This document shows positions 9,171 through 16,102 of a stretch of DNA of 39,718 nt, piece by piece. Positions within the stretch are counted from its first letter, which is position 1. Every line of letters begins with the position of its first letter. Location: the NCBI GenBank assembly GCA_016794525.1, contig JAEUJY010000175.1, positions 1-39,718 of the forward strand, read 5' to 3'. The stretch comes from Myxococcales bacterium (GTDB taxonomy: Bacteria; Myxococcota_A; Polyangia; Haliangiales; Haliangiaceae). A program made the translations under genes and the position numbers. Under the pieces are notes generated by a model. The model was given only the letters and a program-made list of their open reading frames with translations, ran no database searches and had not been told where the DNA came from.

Positions 9171-9176
9171 TACCAC
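9171..9176 (+). promoter_or_regulatory. putative -10 box (TACCAC) of the L,D-transpeptidase gene
   Basis: TACCAC, preceded by GTGC, ends 6 bases before GTG 9183. The last base departs from TAnnnT. The position fits a leaderless transcript and supports the GTG start. Confidence 0.4.
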
Positions 9177-9182
9177 CAAGGG

Positions 9183-10640
9183 GTGCGTCGCTTCCTCGCC
9201 CTGGTCGCGTGCGCCGCGTGCGGGAGCAGCGGCGGCGGCGGCAGCAAGTCCGCCGGCCCCGACGCCAGCGGCCCCGCGGTCGCCGTCACCCCGCCACCGC
9301 CGGCCCGCCCCGAGCTGCCCCCCGACACCCGGTCGCTGCGGCTGATCCGGACGGTCGCCGCCCGGCTGGGCCCCGACGAGGCCGCCAAGCGCATCGGCAC
9401 GGTCGCCGGCGACACCCGCGTCGCCTGGCGCGACGCCAAGGCCGGGCCCGGCTGCGAGAAGAGCTGGTACGCGATCGATCCCCAGGGCTGGGTGTGCGGC
9501 GACTTCCTCGAGCCGTCGCCCAAGGCGCCGAGCGGCGTCGAGCTGCCCCGCCTCGAGCGCGGCGAGGTGGTGCCGGGCTTCTACGGCAAGGTCATCGACG
9601 CCGGCAGCTACGTCTACACCAAGGCCAAGGCCGGCAAGAAGCCGACCGCGCCGCCGCCCGCCGACGAGCCGCCCACCGACCCCGACGACGAGTTCGCCGA
9701 CGAGCGGGCCGCCGCCGCCGAGGCCGCCGCCGCCGCCGGGCTGGTCAAGGGCCGGCCGCTGCTCGGCTCGGTCAACGTCCGCAAGTACGGCGAGCTCAAC
9801 GCCGGCGGCAAGCTGTTCTGGAAGATCAGCAAGACCGCCGACGAGTACCTGCCGACCAGCGCGATCCGCCAGCACGATCCCAGCCGCTACCAGGGCGTGC
9901 GGCTGGGCGACGACACCGGCCTGACCTTGCCGCTGGCGATCGTGTGGCCGCGCGGCGACGCCACGACCACCTGGACCCACGGCGCCCCGCGCGGCGGCGG
10001 CTCGCGGCGCCAGCTCAAGGAGCGCATGGCGGTGCCGGTGCTCGAGACCGCGCAGGACGCCGGCGCGGTCATCGCCTACCGCATCGGCGACGGCGAGTGG
10101 ATCGACGCCGGCCAGGTGCGCGTCGCGATGCCGATGCCGCTGCCGGCCGGGGTCAAGCCGGGCGAGCGCTGGATCGACATCGACCTCGATCAGCAGCTGC
10201 TGGTGGCGTACGAGGGCGACCTGCCGGTCTACGCGACCTTGGTGTCGACCGGCCTCAAGGACACGCCGACCGAGACCGGCATCTACCGCATCTGGAAGAA
10301 GGTCTCGGAGACCGACATGAAGGGCCTCACCGGCGAGGACCCGTACTCGGTCGCGACCGTGCCGTGGACGCAGTTCTTCAGCCCCGAGAAGGGCCTCGCG
10401 CTGCACACCTCGTACTGGCACGACCGGTTCGGGTTCCAGAAGAGCCACGGCTGCGTGAACCTGTCGCCGCGCGACGCCCGCTGGCTCTACTTCTTCACCG
10501 ACCCGCAGGTGCCGCCGGGTTGGTCGATGGCAGCCGGCGTCGTCGAGGCGCCCGGCTCGGTCGTGCGGGTGCGGTCCAAGGCCGACCCCAACCCACCGGT
10601 CCGCGGCTACGCGCAGAAGGTCGACGACACCGATCGCTGA
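9183..10640 (+). CDS. L,D-transpeptidase (YkuD family) lipoprotein
   Basis: A 485-residue exported protein. The GTG start at 9183 gives MRRFLALVACAACGSSGGGG, a signal peptide with a lipobox-like LVAC (Cys10). A Pro/Asp/Ala linker and an SH3-like region (about residues 50-140, with CEKSWYAIDPQGWVCGDFL) follow. The catalytic YkuD domain is at about 327-430, with HTSYWH (His408, His413) and the signature SHGCVNLS containing the nucleophile Cys424. L,D-transpeptidases form 3-3 peptidoglycan cross-links or attach lipoproteins to peptidoglycan, in the periplasm. The gene diverges from the MshEN gene with only 56 bases between starts. Its last 22 bases are repeated exactly at 11301-11322. Confidence 0.9.
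   Translation: MRRFLALVACAACGSSGGGGSKSAGPDASGPAVAVTPPPPARPELPPDTRSLRLIRTVAARLGPDEAAKRIGTVAGDTRVAWRDAKAGPGCEKSWYAIDPQGWVCGDFLEPSPKAPSGVELPRLERGEVVPGFYGKVIDAGSYVYTKAKAGKKPTAPPPADEPPTDPDDEFADERAAAAEAAAAAGLVKGRPLLGSVNVRKYGELNAGGKLFWKISKTADEYLPTSAIRQHDPSRYQGVRLGDDTGLTLPLAIVWPRGDATTTWTHGAPRGGGSRRQLKERMAVPVLETAQDAGAVIAYRIGDGEWIDAGQVRVAMPMPLPAGVKPGERWIDIDLDQQLLVAYEGDLPVYATLVSTGLKDTPTETGIYRIWKKVSETDMKGLTGEDPYSVATVPWTQFFSPEKGLALHTSYWHDRFGFQKSHGCVNLSPRDARWLYFFTDPQVPPGWSMAAGVVEAPGSVVRVRSKADPNPPVRGYAQKVDDTDR
10619..10640 (+). repeat. 22-bp direct repeat, copy 1 (3' end of L,D-transpeptidase)
   Basis: These bases encode the final VDDTDR-stop of the transpeptidase and are identical to 11301-11322. The two copies bracket the Uma2 gene. 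The identity ends sharply at both sides, as in a target-site duplication or a microhomology-mediated insertion. Confidence 0.85.
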
Positions 10641-10659
10641 CACCTTGGAGGACGGGTGG

Positions 10660-11223
10660 CTACCGCGCCCACAAGGTCGCGAGCGACAGCGCGACGGCGT
10701 CGAACGGCTCGGCCGCGACCGCGGCGTCGCCCGTGGCCACCAGCACGACGCGGTAGGTCGGCCCGTCGAGGCGCAGCACCTCGAGCGTGGCCGCCGCCGG
10801 GTCGATCAGCCACACGTGCGCGACTTGCTCACGCGCGTAGACGGCGAGCTTGTGCCCGCGATCGAAGCCGGCGGTCGAGCGCGACAGCACCTCGCACGCC
10901 CAGTCGGGCGCCAGCGTGGTGAACGCGTCGTCGACGGGGACCTCGGGCATCCGGGCGCGACGCCACCCCGCCAGATCGGGCACCACGACGTCGCGGGCCA
11001 GGTGCAGCTCCGGCTCGTCGAGGATGACCCAGCCGCCGGGCCCACCACGGCCGCGCCGGAACGGCGGCCCCAGCTCCTCTCCGAGCGCGCTCGCGACGTT
11101 GGCGTGGCCGAGCCCGGGGCGCGGCGAGACGTACAAGCGCCCATCGACGATCTCGCCGACCACATGGGGCGGCAACGCCTGCAGATCCGCGTAGGTCGCG
11201 ATGGCGGGGACGGGCTGCGCCAC
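10660..11223 (-). CDS. Uma2 family protein (DUF820, PD-(D/E)XK-like putative endonuclease fold)
   Basis: A 187-residue protein with the Uma2 pattern: YADLQALPPHVVGEIVDGRLYVSPRPG at the start, VVPDLAGWRRARMP in the middle (the P-D of the PD-(D/E)XK-like core), then WACEVLSRSTAGFDRGHKL and YAREQVAHVWLIDP. Uma2 proteins have a restriction-endonuclease-like fold, but their biological role is not established. The start is GTG at 11223, with TAGACT six bases upstream. The gene sits between exact 22-bp repeats at 10619-10640 and 11301-11322. It separates two otherwise convergent genes, so it looks like an inserted cassette carrying its own promoter. Confidence 0.88.
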   Translation of the reverse strand: MAQPVPAIATYADLQALPPHVVGEIVDGRLYVSPRPGLGHANVASALGEELGPPFRRGRGGPGGWVILDEPELHLARDVVVPDLAGWRRARMPEVPVDDAFTTLAPDWACEVLSRSTAGFDRGHKLAVYAREQVAHVWLIDPAAATLEVLRLDGPTYRVVLVATGDAAVAAEPFDAVALSLATLWAR

Positions 11224-11229
11224 GGCTCC

Positions 11230-11235
11230 AGTCTA
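11230..11235 (-). promoter_or_regulatory. putative -10 box (TAGACT) of the first Uma2 gene
   Basis: TAGACT on the minus strand ends 6 bases before GTG 11223. It lies inside the segment bounded by the 22-bp repeats. Confidence 0.5.
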
Positions 11236-11300
11236 GCACTGCGTCAGGCCATCGCCGGCTGCGACCGCCGCGGACGTGGGTGCCTCGCAGGGCCGGCCGC

Positions 11301-11322
11301 GGTCGACGACACCGATCGCTGA
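11301..11322 (+). repeat. 22-bp direct repeat, copy 2
   Basis: Exact copy of 10619-10640, ending four bases before the carbonic anhydrase stop codon (11326-11328 on the minus strand). On the plus strand it still spells VDDTDR-stop, but no gene leads into it. It therefore looks like a duplicated relic of the transpeptidase 3' end. Confidence 0.85.
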
Positions 11323-11325
11323 GCG

Positions 11326-12426
11326 CTACTGCAGCTCGCGCTCGCCCATCGACTGCGTCGGGCGGGCGTTGGCGCCGAAGCGCGCGCGGAACGCGGCGAT
11401 GCGCTTCTCGGCGTCGGTGCCGGTGCGGCGCAGGACGATCCACTTCACGCCCTCGCTGCACGGCGGCGTGGTCAGCGAGCCCGCGTAGCGATAGGCGCCG
11501 GTCTCGGACGGCAACAGCGCGCTGGGATCGAACGGCTTCTTGAGGGCGCCGCTGCCGCCAGCCTTGGGCAGCTGCTTCCACACCGGGGCCAGCGCCGCGG
11601 ACGGCGCGCCATCGGCGAACAGCACGCCGACGACCGCCAGCTTGCCGGCCTTGTTCTTGTGCACGAGGTGCACCTCCATCGCGTAGGGCTCGCCCGCGAT
11701 CGTGTGCTCGCTGGGCGTGTGGAAGTGGAACTGCACCAGCTCGTAGCGCGCGCCGTCGACCACCGCGTAGCTGCCCGGCTGCAGGTCGACCTGCAGCGTG
11801 TGGCCGTTGTCGGTCACCTTGCCTGGCGTCGGCTTGTAGACGAAGAACACCGACTCGTCCTGGGCCGCGCGCCGCTTCGGCAGGATGTCGATCGGCGACT
11901 GCTCGTGGCCATCGCCGCACGCCGCGTACTGCTCGTCGAGCTCGCCCCAGTGGCTGGGCCCCTCGGCGCCGGTGTAGGCCCAGTGCGGCCCGGGGCCGTG
12001 ATCCGCGGGCGGCGGCGCGGGCTCGTCGGCGTCGTCCTCGGGCGGATCGGCGTCGGCGGGCGTGTCGGCCGGCTCCTCGGCCGGCTCGTCGTGGCTGGCC
12101 TTGGCGGACGCCGGGCGGCGCTCGGCGGCGTCGGCCTTGGCGGTCCGATCACCCCGGTCGCGGCCGGCGCGGGCCTCGGTCTTGGGCCGCCGGGCCTTGC
12201 GGGCCTTCGGGTCGGCGTCGGCGTCCTCGCCGTCGGCCTCGTCGTCGTGGGCCTTGGCCTTGGGCTTGGGCCGCTGCGCCACCGGCTCGCCCACCAGCTT
12301 GGACACCGCGTCGGCGAGCTCGTCGACGCGCTGCTCCAACCCATCGACACGCTTGGGCTGGTCGAACACCTTGCACCCAGGGGCGAGGGCGATGAGGGCC
12401 ATCAAGAGGAGGTGCCGCACAGCCAC
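11326..12426 (-). CDS. alpha-carbonic anhydrase lipoprotein with long charged linker
   Basis: A 366-residue protein. A short signal peptide ends in LIALAPGC (Cys18). A possible coiled coil follows (VDGLEQRVDELADAVSKLV), then about 100 residues very rich in Lys, Asp, Ala and Pro. The catalytic domain spans about 148-366: HWAYTGAEGPSHWGEL, QSPIDI, and zinc ligands His234 and His236 in QFHFHTPSEH and His253 in EVHLVH. The spacing matches bacterial alpha-class enzymes. LTTPPCSEGVKW is the usual substrate-pocket segment. It hydrates CO2 to bicarbonate outside the cytoplasm, anchored to a membrane. The start is GTG at 12426 (a second GTG is two codons later). TACGAT at 12464-12469 suggests a short leader. 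Confidence 0.92.
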   Translation of the reverse strand: MAVRHLLLMALIALAPGCKVFDQPKRVDGLEQRVDELADAVSKLVGEPVAQRPKPKAKAHDDEADGEDADADPKARKARRPKTEARAGRDRGDRTAKADAAERRPASAKASHDEPAEEPADTPADADPPEDDADEPAPPPADHGPGPHWAYTGAEGPSHWGELDEQYAACGDGHEQSPIDILPKRRAAQDESVFFVYKPTPGKVTDNGHTLQVDLQPGSYAVVDGARYELVQFHFHTPSEHTIAGEPYAMEVHLVHKNKAGKLAVVGVLFADGAPSAALAPVWKQLPKAGGSGALKKPFDPSALLPSETGAYRYAGSLTTPPCSEGVKWIVLRRTGTDAEKRIAAFRARFGANARPTQSMGERELQ

Positions 12427-12463
12427 CGAATCGGCCGGCCGCGGGGCTCGTCCAGAGCGAAAA

Positions 12464-12469
12464 ATCGTA
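12464..12469 (-). promoter_or_regulatory. possible -10 box (TACGAT) of the carbonic anhydrase gene
   Basis: TACGAT on the minus strand lies 37 bases before GTG 12426, so this unit would carry a leader of about 30 bases, unlike its neighbours. Confidence 0.3.
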
Positions 12470-12554
12470 GGCAGGGTCGGTCACAGCCCGGCCAGGCCGT
12501 CTCTACCTGGCATGCCCCTCACGCACGTGTTCGACGGGATCGCCCTGTCGTAGC

Positions 12555-14054
12555 TCACGGCTGGCAGCTGCCGGTGACCGCCGCGGTGTCCTTGGTGTCG
12601 TGCCAGGGCCGTGGGTCGGCGCCGTCGACCGCCATCCGGCAGTCTTCGAAGGTCACGCCGGTGGCGTGGCGCAGCAACAGGCCGTAGCCCGGGCCGTGGT
12701 AGGCGGTGTTCTCGCGGCCGTCGACGCCGGTGATGAACTTCGCGTCCGGGTAGCGGTTGTAGTAGACGCCCGGCCGCCCCGGCACCGGCCCCTGGTACTC
12801 GGGGAAGTTGTCGTCGGTGAACGGCGTCGGGTTGGGGTTGGCGCCGGCGCCCTTGAACGTCAGGTCGATGCGGCGGAACGCCAGGTCGCGGATCGTGAAG
12901 GTCGCGCCGTCGAGGAGCGTGCCGGTGACGATCGAGCCCCACGCGTAGCGCATCGCGCTGCCGCGGATGTCCTCGAACGTGACCCGCGCCAGGCTGCCGA
13001 CCTGCGCCGGATCGCGATCGCGGCTGCCGAGCAGCACGAAGAACGGCGTGCCGACGTCGCGCACGGTGATGCGGCGGAACGTGACGTCGGCGATCGCGGC
13101 GCCGTCGACCGACTCGACCGCCATCGCCGCGGCCTGGGCGCGCTCGATCGTGACGTCCTCGATCAGGATCCGGCGGAAGCTGCCGACCGAGGCGGTGCCG
13201 AACTTGACGCCGTTGGCGACGCCCGACTGCCGGGTGCGGCTGCGGCGGACGATCACGTCCTCGGTGCCGGTGGCGCTGCCGCTCTTGAGGCAGATCGAGT
13301 CGTCGCCGCTGGTCACGTCGACGTCCTCGATCAACACGTCGTGGCCGTCGACCACGTCGATGCCGTCGTGGGTCGGGCCGAGGTTGGTGTCGACAGTGAT
13401 GCCGCGGATCACCAGCCCGCGGACCTCGAGGTGGACCACCGCCCAGGTGGCGGCGTCCTTGACCGTGACGCCCTCGACGAGGACGTCGCGCGACAGCGTC
13501 GTGAAGATCGCCATCGGCCGCAGCGCCTCGCGGACGCGGTTGCCGTTCCAGTCGGGGACGCCGCGGGCGTTGCCGTCGATCGTGCCGGCGCCGACGATGC
13601 GTACGCCGGTCGCGCCCTCGGCGTAGATCAGCGCCTTCTTGCAGTTGGCGAGCTGGGTGTTGGCGATCGGCGGCACCAGGTCGGGGTAGTCGGCGATCGC
13701 CTGGCTGCCGCGCAGCGTCGCGCCGGCGGCGATCTCGAGCGTGATCCCGCTGGCCAGCCGGATCGTGCCGCTCAGGAACACGCCGCCGGCGAGGCGCACC
13801 GTGCCGCCGGTGGAGGCGCACGCGTCGATCGCCGCCTGGATCGCCGCGGTGTCCTTGTGCGCGCCGTCGCCGGCGGCGCCGTACGCCCGCGGGTCGCACA
13901 CCCGGGCCGGGGCCGCGTCGACGGGGAGCCCCGGCGCGTCGGGGGCGGTGGTCGCGGCGTCGACGTCGGCGGGCGCGACCGCCTGGCTGTCGGGACACGC
14001 CGCGAGCGACGCGAGCCACACCGCGGCGAGGACGAGCGGCGACCGGGGAGCCAT
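12555..14054 (-). CDS. glycoside hydrolase family 28 (polygalacturonase-like) lipoprotein
   Basis: A 499-residue secreted lipoprotein. The signal peptide MAPRSPLVLAAVWLASLAAC has an LAAC lipobox (Cys20), then an Asp/Ala linker. The opening CDPRAYGAAGDGAHKDTAAIQAAI is the usual start of pectin-lyase-fold hydrolases. GH28 motifs are THDGIDVVDG (acidic residue Asp230 in place of the NTD motif) and SGDDSICLKSG (Asp251, Asp252), with GVKFGT where an RIK-type motif normally sits. GH28 enzymes hydrolyse alpha-1,4-galacturonan or related rhamno- or xylogalacturonan outside the cell. The THD variation means the exact substrate is uncertain. It lies 80 bases downstream of, and on the same strand as, an AraC regulator that may control it. 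Confidence 0.87.
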   Translation of the reverse strand: MAPRSPLVLAAVWLASLAACPDSQAVAPADVDAATTAPDAPGLPVDAAPARVCDPRAYGAAGDGAHKDTAAIQAAIDACASTGGTVRLAGGVFLSGTIRLASGITLEIAAGATLRGSQAIADYPDLVPPIANTQLANCKKALIYAEGATGVRIVGAGTIDGNARGVPDWNGNRVREALRPMAIFTTLSRDVLVEGVTVKDAATWAVVHLEVRGLVIRGITVDTNLGPTHDGIDVVDGHDVLIEDVDVTSGDDSICLKSGSATGTEDVIVRRSRTRQSGVANGVKFGTASVGSFRRILIEDVTIERAQAAAMAVESVDGAAIADVTFRRITVRDVGTPFFVLLGSRDRDPAQVGSLARVTFEDIRGSAMRYAWGSIVTGTLLDGATFTIRDLAFRRIDLTFKGAGANPNPTPFTDDNFPEYQGPVPGRPGVYYNRYPDAKFITGVDGRENTAYHGPGYGLLLRHATGVTFEDCRMAVDGADPRPWHDTKDTAAVTGSCQP

Positions 14055-14134
14055 GCCGGTGATGAAGCCACGGCGGCGGCCGCGCGGTTGTCGCGAGACC
14101 GGCGACCGTGGTCGCGGGACCGTCACCGCGCCCG

Positions 14135-15031
14135 TCACCGCGCTGGGCGCGGCGCCCGCACCGGGGGCCGGCCGTGGGGCGCCAGCGGCGGCGCGCCGGG
14201 CTTGGGCCGCACGCTCGACGGCGCGACGTGGAACTTGCGCTGGAACGCCGCCGCGAACGCCGCCTGCCGCGCGTAGCCGACCCGGGTCGCCACCTCGCCG
14301 ACGCTGTAGCGCCCCGACTCGAGCAGCGGCATCGCCTCGTCGAGCCGGCGCTCGCGCACGTAGGCCCCCGGCGTGATGCCCAGCGCCTGCTTGAACGCGC
14401 GGGTCAGGCTGGACTCGCTGGCGTGGCAGGCGCGGGCCAGCGCCGCCATCGCGAACGGCGCGAACAGCGACGCCTCGATCGCCGCCCGCGCCCGCTCGAC
14501 CAGCGCGCTGCCCTCGCCCACCACCGGCGCCCGGGCCCGGCCGGCGCGCTGCTCGTCGGCGAGGAAGTACAGCTCCTTGATCAGCTCGGTCTCGAGGAAG
14601 CGGGTGGCCAGCGAGCCGTGGCGCGCGCACACGTCGCGCTCGAACAGGTAGCGGTGGACCAGCTCGTCGACCCAGCGGGTGCGCGGCAGCACGCGGGCCT
14701 CGCGGAGCAGCGCCGCGAACGTCGCGGGCACGACGTGCGGCGCGTAGGTGCGCTCGACCTCGACGCGGGCCGCCGCGCCCACCACCAGCGTCACCACCTG
14801 CGGCGCCGGGCTGGTCGACGCCAGCCGGTAGCGGGCCCGGGCCGGCACCAGCGCGATGGTCGTGCGATCGAGCCGCTCGCGGCGCGCCCCCACCGCCAGC
14901 GCGACCGTCGTCGACGCCAGCGGCGCGATCAGCGTCGGCGCCGCCGCCACCCGCGGCCGCGCCATCGCCGCCGCGTCGCGATCGACGATCAGCTCCAGGG
15001 TCGGTGTCCAGTCGATCACACCGGCGGGCAT
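14135..15031 (-). CDS. AraC family transcriptional regulator
   Basis: A 298-residue protein with a C-terminal double helix-turn-helix (about 190-285): ALARACHASESSLTRAFKQALGITPGAYVRERRLDEAMPLL, then SVGEVATRVGYARQAAFAAAFQRKF, the classic AraC/XylS signature. The N-terminal ~170 residues are probably a cupin-type effector domain, but I see no diagnostic residues. The start is ATG at 15031. It diverges from the esterase gene with 41 bases between starts. That gap contains a 23-bp near-palindrome whose arms are candidate -10 boxes for both genes. The GH28 gene follows on the same strand, so carbohydrate-responsive control of GH28 and esterase is a reasonable inference. Confidence 0.9.
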   Translation of the reverse strand: MPAGVIDWTPTLELIVDRDAAAMARPRVAAAPTLIAPLASTTVALAVGARRERLDRTTIALVPARARYRLASTSPAPQVVTLVVGAAARVEVERTYAPHVVPATFAALLREARVLPRTRWVDELVHRYLFERDVCARHGSLATRFLETELIKELYFLADEQRAGRARAPVVGEGSALVERARAAIEASLFAPFAMAALARACHASESSLTRAFKQALGITPGAYVRERRLDEAMPLLESGRYSVGEVATRVGYARQAAFAAAFQRKFHVAPSSVRPKPGAPPLAPHGRPPVRAPRPAR

Positions 15032-15042
15032 CGCGGCCCCGG

Positions 15043-15065
15043 AGCCTAGCGCGATCGCGTAGGCT
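15043..15065. promoter_or_regulatory. dyad in divergent promoter: arms AGCCTA / TAGGCT
   Basis: A 23-base element with outer arms AGCCTA and TAGGCT around an inner CGCGATCGCG palindrome; only one base pair between them is broken. The left arm read on the minus strand and the right arm read on the plus strand are the same hexamer, TAGGCT. They lie 11 bases from the AraC start and 7 from the esterase start. It may act as a bidirectional promoter and as an operator. Confidence 0.55.
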
Positions 15066-15072
15066 GCCGCGC

Positions 15073-16065
15073 GTGAACCGCCCCGCCGGCGTCGTCGAAC
15101 GCATCACCGTCACCAGCCAGCTCCTGCACGCCAACCTGGTCGGCGCGTCGCCGGCGCGCACCGTCGACGTCTACCTGCCGCCCGGCGGCGCCGCGGGCTG
15201 CCCGCTCTTGGTCGACCTGGTCGGCTTCACCGGCGGCGGGCTCAGCCACACCCGGTGGAAGGCGTTCGGCGAGAACGTCCCGGCGCGGCTCGATCGGCTG
15301 ATCGCCAGCGGCGCGATGCCGCCGGTCGCGGTCGCGTTCCCCGACTGCTTCGTCCGCCTCGGCGGCAACCAGTACATCGACAGCGTCGCGATGGGGCCCT
15401 GGGAGCGGTTCCTGTGCGACGAGCTGGTGCCCGCCGTCGAGGGCCGCTACGGCTGCGGCGGCGTCGGCCGGCGCGGCGTCTTCGGCAAGAGCTCGGGCGG
15501 CTACGGCGCGCTGGTCCACGCGATGCGCCGCGCCGACGTGTGGGCCGCGGCGGCCTGCCACTCCGGCGACGTCGCCTTCGAGTGGTGCTACCTGCCCGAC
15601 CTGCCGCCGGCGCTGCGCGTCCTCGAGCCGCTCGGCGGGTCGGTCGCGGCGCTGCTCGCGGCGATCGAGGCCACCGACAAGCCCGGCGAGGAGCGGCTCG
15701 AGGCGCTGATGATGTGCGCGATGGCGGCCAGCTACGATCCCGACCCGACCGCGCCGTTCGGCGTGCGGCTGCCGGTCGATCCGCTGACCTGCGAGCTCGA
15801 TCCCGAGCGCTGGCAGCGCTGGCTGGCCTGGGATCCGCTGCGGATGGTCGACGCCTGCGCCGCCAACCTGCGCACGCTGCGCGGCCTGTACATCGACTGC
15901 GGGCGTCGCGATCAGTACAACCTGGTCTACGGCGCGCGGCAGCTGCACCGCGCCCTCGACCGGCTGGCGGTGCCGCACCGCTACGACGAGTTCGACGACG
16001 ACCACAACGCGATCGACTACCGGATGGACGACAGCCTGCCGTTCCTGGCCCGCGCGCTGGCGTGA
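15073..16065 (+). CDS. alpha/beta-hydrolase esterase (esterase D / PHB depolymerase-like)
   Basis: A 330-residue cytoplasmic-looking protein with no signal peptide. Strand 1 leads into RTVDVYLPPGG and PLLVDLVGFTGGG (oxyanion-hole region). The nucleophile elbow is GKSSGGYG with Ser140, and the C-terminal HRYDEFDDDHNAIDYR supplies a likely catalytic His. The sequence resembles the esterase-D-like group acting on acyl esters of small molecules; the natural substrate is not visible. The GTG start at 15073 is chosen because the frame upstream is featureless and TAGGCT lies seven bases before it. It diverges from the AraC gene and is 37 bases from the beta-helix lipoprotein, suggesting a shared carbohydrate-ester function (inference). 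Confidence 0.82.
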   Translation: MNRPAGVVERITVTSQLLHANLVGASPARTVDVYLPPGGAAGCPLLVDLVGFTGGGLSHTRWKAFGENVPARLDRLIASGAMPPVAVAFPDCFVRLGGNQYIDSVAMGPWERFLCDELVPAVEGRYGCGGVGRRGVFGKSSGGYGALVHAMRRADVWAAAACHSGDVAFEWCYLPDLPPALRVLEPLGGSVAALLAAIEATDKPGEERLEALMMCAMAASYDPDPTAPFGVRLPVDPLTCELDPERWQRWLAWDPLRMVDACAANLRTLRGLYIDCGRRDQYNLVYGARQLHRALDRLAVPHRYDEFDDDHNAIDYRMDDSLPFLARALA

Positions 16066-16089
16066 TCGACGGCCCGCGGCGAAGCGCGG

Positions 16090-16095
16090 TACCCT
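16090..16095 (+). promoter_or_regulatory. putative -10 box (TACCCT) of the beta-helix lipoprotein gene
   Basis: TACCCT, preceded by GG, ends 7 bases before ATG 16103. It suggests the gene has its own leaderless promoter as well as any readthrough from the esterase gene. Confidence 0.45.
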
Positions 16096-16102
16096 CGCCG
16101 CC

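Noticed and set aside
6652-9345. Open plus-strand frame of nearly 900 codons
   Set aside because: It is antisense to the glycosyltransferase and MshEN genes, which have clear family motifs; the plus frame has none.
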